Source of the DNA: Alphaproteobacteria bacterium
GTDB taxonomy: Bacteria; Pseudomonadota; Alphaproteobacteria; JANQMY01
NCBI GenBank assembly: GCA_028289425.1
Contig: JANQPL010000007.1
Coordinates: 124,001-188,000, forward strand
Length of the DNA stretch: 64,000 nt
Direction of reading: 5' to 3'
The notes below the pieces were generated by a model. That model saw only the letters and a program-made list of their open reading frames with translations, did not search any database and had not been told where the DNA came from. The translations under genes were made by a program, and so were the position numbers. Of this stretch, positions 1 through 7,849 are shown piece after piece (within the stretch, counting starts at the first letter, position 1; every line of letters begins with the position of its first letter).

Positions 1-56
1 GACTGGGCATGACATGTCGCTCGGCTTGTTGACGAAAGTTTCTTTAAAGTATATTT

Positions 57-74
57 TTTTACTTAAAAGTAAAA
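57..74. promoter_or_regulatory. AT-rich inverted repeat upstream of first gene
   Basis: The arms TTTTACTT and AAGTAAAA are perfectly complementary around a 2-bp centre, 32 bp before the start codon of the SnoaL-like gene at 106. The inner part TTACTTAAAAGTAA resembles the inverted repeat at 16948-16961 in front of the TonB receptor. It may be an operator. The assignment is inference from symmetry, position and recurrence. Confidence 0.45.
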
Positions 75-105
75 CCTCAAATATGAACCTAGTGAGCCGG
101 TTTCC

Positions 106-537
106 ATGGATTTAGCAAAACGACAACTCGAAGAATTTGTGCGCCGCTGGTATGAGGAGTTTCCGAAGGGCGATGTGGCGGAAATGGCCAACTTCTACAC
201 CGATGATGCACGGCTTTTTCTGACCGGGTTGAAAGGCGTGAATGGCAAGCAAGCGATTGGCGAACTAATCGCGACCATGCCCAAACACCTGGAAATGAAA
301 TGCGAACACAAAGTAACCGACGTCGACATGTTGTCCGATGATTTGGCGGTCGTGACCGGCATCGGCTGGGTGGAAAGCGTCCCGAGGGCGGGTGGAGATA
401 CGATATTCGATGCCTCTCGGTTCATCATGGTGATGAAACGAGACGCCCAGACGGGAGAATGGCGGTCCCATTACGACATTTCTCAGCATACCCCCGATGC
501 TTCGTTCGACGACAGGCCCGGCCAATCCGATCAATGA
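106..537 (+). CDS. SnoaL-like / NTF2-fold protein
   Basis: This 143-residue protein has the length and pattern of the SnoaL/DUF4440 NTF2-like superfamily: an N-terminal helix, then FPKGDVAEMANFYTDDARLF, and alternating strands ending in a W-R-S-H-Y-D-I strand. The fold is a cone-shaped pocket that holds hydrophobic ligands. Members include ketosteroid-isomerase-like and polyketide-cyclase enzymes, but many have no known reaction. No substrate can be assigned from sequence alone. The gene stands alone on the plus strand, convergent with the nitroreductase gene that follows, and has an AT-rich palindrome 32 bp upstream. The Shine-Dalgarno sequence before the ATG is weak. A second SnoaL-like gene lies at 55395. 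Confidence 0.8.
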   Translation: MDLAKRQLEEFVRRWYEEFPKGDVAEMANFYTDDARLFLTGLKGVNGKQAIGELIATMPKHLEMKCEHKVTDVDMLSDDLAVVTGIGWVESVPRAGGDTIFDASRFIMVMKRDAQTGEWRSHYDISQHTPDASFDDRPGQSDQ

Positions 538-622
538 GGTTTTGGCGCCAGGTGAAAGGCGCGCCTGTGATCGATCGGCTCCGGTCGGGGAAGCTTTGCC
601 GTCTCTAGGAACAATTGCCCGC

Positions 623-1300
623 TTATTCTTCGAATCCGACGAAGACGACAGTCTCATCTATGGGTTTTCGCCGCGAGACGACGGCGTTCGCCGGGAACGA
701 ATCGTCCGGAAATCCCATAGCGACACAAATCATGATGACCTGGTCGTCCGGAATCCGTGCGTGCTCGCGCACGACGGGCGACTGCATGATGCCTTGGCTG
801 TTGATCACACAGCCGAGGCCTCGTGACCAGGCGGCATTGACCAGGGCATTGGTGACAGCCCCACAATCGAAAGGAGCGACATCGTCGCCATGTATCGATC
901 TATCATAGGTCACGACGATAGATACGGGCGCGTCGAACTGGCGAAATCCGCGCAGTACCCAGTCCTGCCGTCTAGCCTTGTCATGACGCTCGATTCCCAT
1001 TGCGGCAAAGAGTTGTTTCGCGATTTCGATCTGGCGATCACGGTGTTTCCCCGTGTAGACGCCGCGTGTGCGGAATTCTCTGGAATCGGGCACGCCTGCA
1101 AGATTGCGTTCCACGTTGCCGGCACGGATGCGGTCGAGCGGCTCACCGGAAATTACGTAGAAGCTCCACGGTTGCGTGTTCAGAGATGATGGCGCCCGCA
1201 TTGCAATTTCAATCACCTCGCCAATGAGGCGCTTGGGCACGGGGTCCGGTTTGTATCCGCGGATACTGCGTCGTCCCAAAACAACTTCATCATATTGCAT
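623..1300 (-). CDS. nitroreductase family FMN-dependent oxidoreductase
   Basis: This protein of about 225 residues shows the nitroreductase signature: an N-terminal RRSIRGY motif that contacts FMN phosphate, SSLNTQPW, and a C-terminal GFP-D-FPAN segment. Family enzymes are soluble FMN dimers that reduce nitro groups, quinones or enones with NAD(P)H. In this setting it could reduce an alpha,beta-unsaturated ketone or a quinone-like ring intermediate, but that is inference. I chose the ATG at 1300 because GAGG lies 7 bp upstream; the open frame extends two codons further to a TTG. It lies downstream of the SDR, thiolase and crotonase genes on the same strand. Confidence 0.85.
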   Translation of the reverse strand: MQYDEVVLGRRSIRGYKPDPVPKRLIGEVIEIAMRAPSSLNTQPWSFYVISGEPLDRIRAGNVERNLAGVPDSREFRTRGVYTGKHRDRQIEIAKQLFAAMGIERHDKARRQDWVLRGFRQFDAPVSIVVTYDRSIHGDDVAPFDCGAVTNALVNAAWSRGLGCVINSQGIMQSPVVREHARIPDDQVIMICVAMGFPDDSFPANAVVSRRKPIDETVVFVGFEE

Positions 1301-1429
1301 TCGCAAACCTCAATTTACGCAACCCTCTTGGTACAGACCACCTGTCGCGTCCGAAATCCAAACATAGTCCTGTCTACACGTGAGATATGATTGGCCGCGC
1401 GTGCCGGCCGGTTCGTCCGTCGACATTGT

Positions 1430-2170
1430 TTACGCGCTGGAGTGCGCAGCCATCCCGCCATCGACGGGAATCGTCGCCCCAGCAATGTAGGCGGCTTCGT
1501 CAGACGCTAGGAACGCAACGATGCCGGCGACTTCTTCAACCGATCCCATGCGGCCCACGGGGATGGTTTGACTGTAGTATGACTGAAGATCAGGCACAGC
1601 GTTGACGACAGCGGTATCTGTCGTTTCCAACAATCCCGGCAACACGGCGTTAATGCGTACATTGGCGCTGCTAAACTCACGGGTCAGGTCGCGGCTACAA
1701 TTGGAAATCGACTCTTTGAGTGTCGCGTCTTTCGAAACAGAGGCTATTTCATGACTACCGATTGGTGGCGCAACATTGATGATAGAGCCCCCCGGATTGT
1801 CTTTAACAAGAGGAACGGCTGTTCGGCAAATCTCAGTCACGATTGAAGGGGATCCCGAATTTGTCTGCCCCCCTCTGGCACGTGCCTTAGCGTCATCCGC
1901 CATCATTTCGCACCAAACATTCACAATGACGTCGACCTGCCGAAACTGCTTTTTGACCAGGCTGGCAAGTGTGCGGAATTCGTCAACATTCGCCGTATCA
2001 ATCTTCAGATAAGTGCCACCTGTTTGGTTTGCTAGGGTGGTTCCGCGTTCTTCGTCCAATCCGGCAACGACCAGTTTGGCGCCTTCCGCAGCAAACCGGC
2101 GCGCGACGGCAGAGCTCATTTCCGATATGCCGCCGGCAATTAGCGTCGTTTTCCCACTAAACCTCATCAT
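1430..2170 (-). CDS. divergent SDR-fold protein, active site degraded
   Basis: The overall layout is that of a classical short-chain dehydrogenase of about 246 residues, with the Rossmann beta-alpha start, N-R-I-N-A-V-L-P-G-L-L-E-T and a C-terminal G-A-T-I-P-V-D-G-G. Every signature motif is altered. The glycine-rich TGxxxGIG reads AGGISEMS (about 12-19), NNAG reads VNVW (83-86), the catalytic Ser position is Pro (about 135), and YxxxK reads DATLK, with Asp148 in place of Tyr and Lys152 kept. A normal NAD(P)-dependent oxidoreductase role is unlikely. It may be a scaffold, a binding protein or a heteromeric partner. The frame is intact with normal codon use. The start is the ATGATG at 2170, with GAGGG just upstream; a TTG at 2206 is the alternative. 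Confidence 0.75.
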   Translation of the reverse strand: MMRFSGKTTLIAGGISEMSSAVARRFAAEGAKLVVAGLDEERGTTLANQTGGTYLKIDTANVDEFRTLASLVKKQFRQVDVIVNVWCEMMADDAKARARGGQTNSGSPSIVTEICRTAVPLVKDNPGGSIINVAPPIGSHEIASVSKDATLKESISNCSRDLTREFSSANVRINAVLPGLLETTDTAVVNAVPDLQSYYSQTIPVGRMGSVEEVAGIVAFLASDEAAYIAGATIPVDGGMAAHSSA

Positions 2171-2229
2171 CGCCCTCGCCGATCGATCTTTAGTTTCTTT
2201 CGCCAATGCATCCGGGCCACTCCATGCTC

Positions 2230-2270
2230 AAAAAAAAGACCCGAGGCCGGTTTTCAAACCGACTTCGGGT
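2230..2270 (-). terminator. rho-independent terminator after thiolase gene
   Basis: Read on the minus strand, ACCCGA and CGGTT pair with AACCG and TCGGGT around a TGAA loop (2239-2270). A run of eight T (2237-2230) follows after one C. It lies 120 bp beyond the stop codon of the minus-strand thiolase gene and before the SDR at 2170. The SDR therefore probably has its own promoter or depends on read-through. Confidence 0.75.
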
Positions 2271-2390
2271 TGGCCAGTACAGTATCGAGCAACAAATGCT
2301 CGGGGAGGAATACATCGTGAGCCGGACATCCGTGACGAGTCATTTGTGCCATTCTCAATGTTCTTCGTTTTCGGAGGTCCCAGCTTCGTC

Positions 2391-3575
2391 TTACGAAACA
2401 GCTTTGTAGACAGAGACGACGGCCGCACCCGGAACGCCAATATTATGCTGGAGTGCGACTCGGGCACCCTCGACTTGGCGTTTGTCTGCCTCTCCGCGCA
2501 AATGCCAGACCAACTCCACGCATTGTGCAACGCCCGTCGCGCCGATCGGATGCCCTTTCGACATAAGTCCGCCTGACGGATTGACCACGACCTTCCCACC
2601 ATATGTGTTGTCGCCGTCTTCGACGAACTGAGTCGCTCCGCTTTCCTCGCAAAGACCAAGGCCTTCGTAGGTGATGACTTCATTCGGCGTGAAGCAATCA
2701 TGCAGCTCGACAACGTCGGCGTCTTCCGGGCCGATCCCCGCCATTTCGTAGGCCGATTTTGCAGCGCGTCGGGTGTAGTCCTGCCCGACCACGTTTCGTG
2801 CATTCTCGAACAGTGTGTCGGTATCTGTGGCCATGCCTTGTCCGGCGATTTCGACGAGCCTGTTCATCCCGTGTTTCTTTGCGAAGGCTTGGCTGACCAC
2901 AACGACAGCCGCAGCTCCGCAAGTGGGCGGACAACACATAAGTCGGGTTAGACTGTCACCAAAAATTAGTTTGGATTCCATCACATCTTCGACCGTGATG
3001 GGTTTCGTAAAGAGCGCATACGGATTGTTCGCCGCGTGCTTGCGAGATTTCACGGCGACCTTTGCGAACAAATCGGGTTTCGCTCCGTAAGTTTCGAGAT
3101 ATTCGAACCCTGCCGAACCAAAGAGAGTTGGGGCACCGGGCCCGTGGGGCGTATTTGGCCGAATGCTGAGCAGGGCCTTCATGACTTCACGACCCGGAGG
3201 TGTCCGGTCATCCCAATTCGCCGTCAGGGCACCCGGCTGCATTTGCTCAAAACCAAAGGCAAGAGCGCAGTCCACCACACCGGATTCGACGGCTTGACGC
3301 GCAAGATAAATGGCCGAGGAGCCCGACGCACAATTGTTGTTCACGTTGAAGATCGGGATTCCGGGATACCCCAGCTCATATATGGCTTTTTGGCCGCACC
3401 CGCTGTCGCCGTATATGTAGCTTGCGTAGGCCTGTTCCACGTCTTTCAATTGAATGTCGGCATCTGCAAGCGCGGCCCTAATTGCCTTGCTTCCCATAAC
3501 TTCGTACGGTTCGTGTGCACCGGGTTTTTTGAACTCCACCATGGCGGCACCGCCAATATAGGCTTTGTCTGTCAT
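2391..3575 (-). CDS. SCP2-type thiolase / acetyl-CoA acetyltransferase-like
   Basis: This 394-residue thiolase-fold protein has the nucleophile in NNNCASGSSA (Cys82), the HDCF motif of the second catalytic layer and the C-terminal GHPIGATG. These are hallmarks of the SCP-x/lipid-transfer thiolase branch that cleaves bulky 3-oxoacyl-CoA esters, including steroid side chains. The Cys is present, so it should be a true thiolase rather than an Ltp2-like retro-aldolase. It probably releases acetyl- or propionyl-CoA from a beta-oxidised side chain. The start is the ATG at 3575 with GAGGAAAA just upstream; an in-frame TTG lies four codons earlier. A 22-bp-spaced tandem operator lies about 207 bp upstream, and an intrinsic terminator follows the gene. 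Confidence 0.9.
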   Translation of the reverse strand: MTDKAYIGGAAMVEFKKPGAHEPYEVMGSKAIRAALADADIQLKDVEQAYASYIYGDSGCGQKAIYELGYPGIPIFNVNNNCASGSSAIYLARQAVESGVVDCALAFGFEQMQPGALTANWDDRTPPGREVMKALLSIRPNTPHGPGAPTLFGSAGFEYLETYGAKPDLFAKVAVKSRKHAANNPYALFTKPITVEDVMESKLIFGDSLTRLMCCPPTCGAAAVVVVSQAFAKKHGMNRLVEIAGQGMATDTDTLFENARNVVGQDYTRRAAKSAYEMAGIGPEDADVVELHDCFTPNEVITYEGLGLCEESGATQFVEDGDNTYGGKVVVNPSGGLMSKGHPIGATGVAQCVELVWHLRGEADKRQVEGARVALQHNIGVPGAAVVSVYKAVS

Positions 3576-3875
3576 CTTTTTCCTCAACTCTCTTCGTTCG
3601 AAAATACGTCCTGCGGATTAGCCCGAGGCAAAACGTTGACTTCAGGCGACGCATAGGGCGGTGCCGGTGGTCGTGGCGCCTTCAAGGATGGCGATTGCCA
3701 TGGCGGCCTGCTCGTCCGAATTGCCCTGGTAGAGCCCCAGATTTTCTAATGACGTATCAGACGCGCGACGATTGTTGCCACGGCGAAAGCTGACACGGGA
3801 TCTGGTATTTCACGACAATCTGGTGCCGCTACCATTGGTAGGGCCGGCCGGCCCAATTGCTTCTAGGAGGGACGG
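3576..3875. other. intergenic region with tandem operator
   Basis: This 300-bp gap lies between the thiolase and crotonase genes, both on the minus strand. It holds the AraC-type tandem element at 3782-3817. It also holds an open stretch without a plausible start codon on the minus strand (about 3660-3790), which could be a worn gene remnant but cannot be assigned. No other gene is seen. Confidence 0.6.
3782..3817 (-). promoter_or_regulatory. AraC-type tandem operator, thiolase promoter
   Basis: On the minus strand, half-sites TGTCGTGAAATACC and TGTCAGCTTTCGCC are repeated at exactly 22 bp. This matches the architecture of five other sites (4767, 6161, 11281, 17105, 24755). It points toward the thiolase start at 3575, about 207 bp away. 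Likely ligand: the AraC-family protein encoded at 5059, by inference. Confidence 0.6.
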
Positions 3876-4625
3876 TTACATCTTCGCTTTATAGGCACTG
3901 AACCGCTGCTCGAAGCTGCCGCGGTCGCTCAGGATCCGCGCAAGTTCGCTAAACTCGAGTGCGGCGCGTTCCTTCATCTCTTCGGTGGTGTGTCGCAGGA
4001 GCTTTTTGGTCGCCGTTAATGCCACGGTCGACTTTTTCGAAAGGCGCTCGGCCAGCGCCCGTGCGCGGCTGCGCAGTTCGGCCGACGGTGTCATTTCAGA
4101 GACAAGACCGATATCGGCCATATACCGCGCGTCAACGAAATCTGATTCAAAAAACAATCTCGCCGCACGATGGTAGCCGACACTTGCGGGGAGAAGCAGA
4201 GTCGATACCGCTTCGGGCACCATCCCAAGGTCGGCAAACGGAAAGCGAAATCGCGTTCCTTCAGCCGCAAGGATAACATCGCAATGAAGAAGCATTGTCG
4301 CGCCCACGCCAATAGCAACCCCGTGCACGGCCGCGATAATCGGCTTTTTCGCTTCCATCAGTGCTGTGACGAATTCTACGGCTGGGTGAACGTCTCCGGG
4401 CTTTCTCGATTCGGAAAAGCCTGAAAAATCCGTGCCGCAACAGAACGCATCTCCGGCCCCTTGCAGTACGACGATGTGGATATCATCGTCCTCGTCGGCG
4501 CGCCGCAAATTACGTGTGAGGTCAACATACATCTCGTCCGACAGGGCGTTCTTTTTGTCTGGCCGGTTGAGCGTGACGGTCAATATGTTGTTGTGAACTG
4601 TGGCTTCGATTTGATTAGCAGTCAT
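3876..4625 (-). CDS. enoyl-CoA hydratase/isomerase (ECI/PECI-like)
   Basis: This 249-residue crotonase-fold protein has the CoA and oxyanion elements CCGTDFSGF and AAVHGVAIGVGATML. It also has FADLGMVPEAVSTLLLP, where the acidic residue follows the pattern of peroxisomal delta3,delta2-enoyl-CoA isomerases (xPExxS) rather than the two-glutamate hydratases. It probably moves a double bond in an acyl-CoA so that beta-oxidation can continue; hydratase activity is possible. I chose the ATG at 4625 (MTANQIEATV), where family homology begins; the open frame runs 80 codons further upstream without homology. The gene is followed by the thiolase in the same direction and has its own tandem operator about 142 bp upstream. 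Confidence 0.85.
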   Translation of the reverse strand: MTANQIEATVHNNILTVTLNRPDKKNALSDEMYVDLTRNLRRADEDDDIHIVVLQGAGDAFCCGTDFSGFSESRKPGDVHPAVEFVTALMEAKKPIIAAVHGVAIGVGATMLLHCDVILAAEGTRFRFPFADLGMVPEAVSTLLLPASVGYHRAARLFFESDFVDARYMADIGLVSEMTPSAELRSRARALAERLSKKSTVALTATKKLLRHTTEEMKERAALEFSELARILSDRGSFEQRFSAYKAKM

Positions 4626-5058
4626 GGTTTGCCGTCGCAATTCCCCGTATCGTATCCATACTTTGCCGCCCGACCGCCCACATTGAAATGGAATTTTTGG
4701 CGATCGGATTTTCCGAAGTTCGGGGTGTTTGAATTTGCATATCAGATTTCCTTCGCCGCCTTCCACAGCTAAAAGGGACATTGGATCTGGTAATTCACGA
4801 CATGGATCAATGGCTCGTATTGCATGCTTGGATCCGAAACGACCCGGGAGCCGGATACGGAACACTTGTATAACGCGCGCCAGCCGAGCGGCAAATTAGC
4901 AAATTTGGGGGGAGGTTCAACGGGTTCGATCCTCCGCTCAAACTGGACAGATTCTGCATTCCGTGGTCTAATTTTGCAGCATTTTGACGGGAAATTGAGG
5001 AGCCAATTTGCTGTTTCCGAACGCTGAGGGGGGCTTTCGGTAGGGAGGATTCAAGATC
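4626..5058. other. divergent intergenic region between crotonase and AraC genes
   Basis: This 433-bp gap lies between divergent genes. The AraC-type tandem operator at 4767-4802 faces the crotonase. GGGAGG at 5043-5048 serves the AraC gene. No additional gene or RNA is evident. Confidence 0.6.
4767..4802 (-). promoter_or_regulatory. AraC-type tandem operator, crotonase promoter
   Basis: On the minus strand, TGTCGTGAATTACC is followed exactly 22 bp later by TGTCCCTTTTAGCT. The first half-site differs at only one position from the first half-site of the 3782 element, and the 8-bp spacer is nearly the same (AGATCCAA versus AGATCCCG). It sits about 142 bp before the crotonase start and upstream of the divergent araC-type gene, so it could also mediate autoregulation. 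Confidence 0.6.
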
Positions 5059-6138
5059 GTGGTTAACGCGACTGAACACATATATGCGGCGACCGCGCGG
5101 TCTCCTTTGGTGGACGCAAATGTGGGTCCATATTACATCCGCGGCTGCCTCCAGGGTGCTGTCCAGCAAGGTCACGATCCGGCGGAGTTGCTGACGGCCG
5201 CGCAAATTGATCCGTCGGTCTACACAGACCCTGATGCACGGATCAATGGCGACGAACTTCAGCGCCTCGTTCTGACAGTGCGGAATATTCTGAATGACGA
5301 GTATTTGGGCTTTCTCAATGTCCGAGGGAAGGTCGAGATGAGCTATGTCGTCGGTAAGAGCGCGGTGAACTGTCAAACATTCGGCGAGGCCATGAAAAAG
5401 ATGGTCAAGCTTGTCAGTGCCATGCGCAGCGACATGGAACCCAGCCTCGTTGTCGATTGGAACAGCGATCAAGTGGAGCTTGCGTTTAAAGTAACCGGAT
5501 ATAGCGAGGAAGTGGAACCTCACATCCTTTCCTGGCTGAAGATGTACTGGTTGTACAAGTTCCAATGCTGGCTGATCGGGCAGCGCATAGAACTCACCAG
5601 CGTCTTCTTTATCGGCCAGCCTGACGGTTCCGCAGATATTGTCGACTCGACGGAAGTTTTTGGTTGCCCGGTGCTTTATGGCCAAGACGAAGGCAAAATG
5701 TGTTTCCCGCGGCACTATCTTGGTGCCCCCATCATCCGAAATGAAGTGGAGCTGCGCGAGCGGGATTTTACCTACGGTCACACGAATTGGTTCGCAGTTC
5801 CCGGTAAGGACCAATCGATTTCATCGCGTGTCGAGCAGTTGCTGATCGACATCTATCGGGAGGGACAACAGACCCCCAATTTGGATGTGTTGGGCGACAT
5901 TTTGTGTTGCAGCCCGCGGACACTTTCCAGAAAACTTCAGAAAGAAGGGGCGTCCTTTCAGGAGCTGAAGGACAAAGTGCGCCGTTCAATCGCCGAAAAG
6001 CTGTTGTCGACGACCGACCTTTCAATAGCCGACATTGCCGAAAAGGTTGGCTATTCGGAACCCTCTGACTTCACCCGTGCTTATATTTCGTGGACGGGGA
6101 TGGCACCGTCGGACTATCGGGCTCAAAAGGCCGAATAG
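5059..6138 (+). CDS. AraC-family transcriptional regulator (OruR/ArgR-like)
   Basis: This 359-residue protein has an N-terminal Arabinose_bd-like sensor domain (about 20-210) and a C-terminal AraC double helix-turn-helix (about 260-359). The latter is visible as C-S-P-R-T-L-S-R-K-L-Q-K-E-G followed by S-I-A-D-I-A-E-K-V-G-Y-S-E-P-S-D-F-T-R-A-Y. This arrangement is common in activators of steroid, fatty-acid and amino-acid catabolism; the inducer is not predictable. The GTG start at 5059 follows GGGAGG. It is the only AraC gene in the window. Six promoters nearby carry tandem half-sites at a 22-bp period, the geometry AraC proteins use, so it is the obvious candidate to bind them. That link is inference. 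Confidence 0.92.
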   Translation: MVNATEHIYAATARSPLVDANVGPYYIRGCLQGAVQQGHDPAELLTAAQIDPSVYTDPDARINGDELQRLVLTVRNILNDEYLGFLNVRGKVEMSYVVGKSAVNCQTFGEAMKKMVKLVSAMRSDMEPSLVVDWNSDQVELAFKVTGYSEEVEPHILSWLKMYWLYKFQCWLIGQRIELTSVFFIGQPDGSADIVDSTEVFGCPVLYGQDEGKMCFPRHYLGAPIIRNEVELRERDFTYGHTNWFAVPGKDQSISSRVEQLLIDIYREGQQTPNLDVLGDILCCSPRTLSRKLQKEGASFQELKDKVRRSIAEKLLSTTDLSIADIAEKVGYSEPSDFTRAYISWTGMAPSDYRAQKAE

Positions 6139-6160
6139 GTCACTTATGCGGAGCTTTTGT

Positions 6161-6196
6161 CGTCTCGTTTTGCTGGGCGCGGTGTCCTGCTTTGCC
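6161..6196 (+). promoter_or_regulatory. AraC-type tandem operator, carboxylesterase promoter
   Basis: CGTCTCGTTTTGCT is followed after 8 bp by TGTCCTGCTTTGCC, a 22-bp period. The second half-site is identical to that in front of the TonB receptor (17127-17140). It begins 22 bp after the AraC stop codon and precedes the carboxylesterase, ending 52 bp before the GTG at 6248, or 103 bp before the alternative GTG at 6299. Confidence 0.7.
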
Positions 6197-6247
6197 ATGG
6201 CGCAACGGCGCGCTGTCTTCGAACAATTATTGCCATAGGCACTTCTT

Positions 6248-7756
6248 GTGAGGAGCACTCCGGTCGGGTTTGGTACTCGGTTCCGGCAATTTGCAACCGT
6301 GGTAACAACCAAGACGAAACTTGGCCTGGTGAAGGGCGTCGAGCGGCTCGGCTCGGTTTCCTATTTGGGCATACCGTATGCTGCGGCACCGTTGGGGCCG
6401 CTACGCTGGCAACCCCCGGTCGAGCTCGGAAGTTGGGATGGCTTGTTGGATGCGACGCAACATCCAAACCGATGCTACCAGCTTCCGTTTCCCCAAACGC
6501 TGAACCCGGGCGAGATTCCTGGAAGTGTGAGCGAAGACTGCCTCTATCTGAACATCCACACCCCAGCAGCCGATGACAAGAAGCGTCCTGTCCTGGTTTA
6601 CATTCATGGTGGCGGCTACACGGTCGGCTCTGCAAACGACTTTGATCCGAGTCCGTTCGCGCGCAAGCACGATGCGGTCGTAGTTGCGATAAATTACCGG
6701 CTGGGGCTGTTTGGGTTTCTGGACCTCAGTACTTTTGGTTCCGACTATGTGGGAAGCGCGAGCCTCGGTTTTCAAGATCAAATTGCGGCAATCAGATGGA
6801 TCTCGGAACACATTGGCGCTTTCGGCGGCGACCCCGACAACATTACCGTTTGCGGGGTGAGCGCGGGGGCCGGCTCCGTTTTGGCGCTTATGGCGGCGCC
6901 GTCCGCCAAGGGGCTTTTTCAAAAAGCGATCGGCTTCAGTCCGGGCGAAATAGCCCGAGAGCCGCCTGACTTGCTCGCGTCGCTTGCCGATGCGCTTGGG
7001 GTAAATGAAGATTCCGTCCTTGAGCTCCTGCAGTCGTTCACCGGCGATGAGCTGTTCAAATTGCAAGTCGATACGGGTGTGACCGGATCGGCTGCTGTTG
7101 ATGGCACGATTATTCTGCAGCCGGCCGATGACGCAATCCGGCAGCGGATCAATCCGGTGCCGCTCATCATCGGCACCTGCATCAATGAAGGCACGATGCT
7201 GACGCCTTCTCTGGACGATTACGAAAACATTCCTGATCTGTCCGGAATCGAAGCAAGTCTGACACCGACAATCGGGCGCGGAGATCCGGATCGATATGCC
7301 AGTTTTCTTGGTAGGTTAATGCCGCACGCCACGCCGGAAGAACGCATGAACAGGCTGTGGTACGACTATTTCCGCGCGCCCACATTGCGCACCGCGCAAG
7401 CGGCGTCGGAGGTATCTGTCGATGCTTGGGTCTACAGCTTCGAGGTGCCGACCGATCATCCGTTCGGCCCGACGCACGCCAGCGACATGCCGTTTTCCTT
7501 CTATCTGTTTGAAGAAGTTGATGACGGATCCGTTATTGCATTTCACCCCAACAATGCTGCCAATCGGCGGTTGGCGGAAATCTGGTCCGGGACGATCGCC
7601 AACTTTATGCGCACCGGCGACCCGAACTGGGCCCGCATTCCGTCTTGGCCGAAGTACGAAACGCCGTCTCGATCGTCGATGGTTTTACGCGAAGAACTCG
7701 CCGCAATGAATGACATAGACGGGGCGGACGCCCGTGCGGCGTACGGAATGGGCTAG
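6248..7756 (+). CDS. type B carboxylesterase
   Basis: This 502-residue alpha/beta hydrolase has the carboxylesterase-B layout: LGIPYA, SEDCLYLNI, the oxyanion HGGGY and the nucleophile in GVSAG (Ser205). It also has a D-x-I-F-like acidic segment and PTHASDMPF, which contains the likely catalytic His. The usual GESAGG elbow is GVSAGAG, with Val replacing Glu; the paralogue at 19508 shares this. It probably hydrolyses a carboxylic ester of a bulky lipid before or after uptake. No convincing signal peptide is seen. The GTG at 6248 gives the longest protein, but the GTG at 6299 aligns with the start of the paralogue and suits the operator spacing, so the true start is uncertain. Confidence 0.88.
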   Translation: MRSTPVGFGTRFRQFATVVTTKTKLGLVKGVERLGSVSYLGIPYAAAPLGPLRWQPPVELGSWDGLLDATQHPNRCYQLPFPQTLNPGEIPGSVSEDCLYLNIHTPAADDKKRPVLVYIHGGGYTVGSANDFDPSPFARKHDAVVVAINYRLGLFGFLDLSTFGSDYVGSASLGFQDQIAAIRWISEHIGAFGGDPDNITVCGVSAGAGSVLALMAAPSAKGLFQKAIGFSPGEIAREPPDLLASLADALGVNEDSVLELLQSFTGDELFKLQVDTGVTGSAAVDGTIILQPADDAIRQRINPVPLIIGTCINEGTMLTPSLDDYENIPDLSGIEASLTPTIGRGDPDRYASFLGRLMPHATPEERMNRLWYDYFRAPTLRTAQAASEVSVDAWVYSFEVPTDHPFGPTHASDMPFSFYLFEEVDDGSVIAFHPNNAANRRLAEIWSGTIANFMRTGDPNWARIPSWPKYETPSRSSMVLREELAAMNDIDGADARAAYGMG

Positions 7757-7849
7757 GCGGGCATGCCGCCGACTCACGTGTCTGCTCCGGTCACCGAACA
7801 ATGCGCCATGCACGCGCCGTTGTAAGAGAAACCTGCAAGAACAATCGGA

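Noticed and set aside
1344-1375. TGTC-containing repeats upstream of the nitroreductase
   Set aside because: Two TGTC words occur, but not at the 22-bp period and without the TTTGCC part, so it is not counted as an AraC-type site.
3660-3790. Open stretch on the minus strand that could be the tail of a decayed gene
   Set aside because: It runs about 45 codons to a TGA with coding-like composition, but it has no start codon in a useful place and no recognisable homology. It is mentioned only in the intergenic entry.
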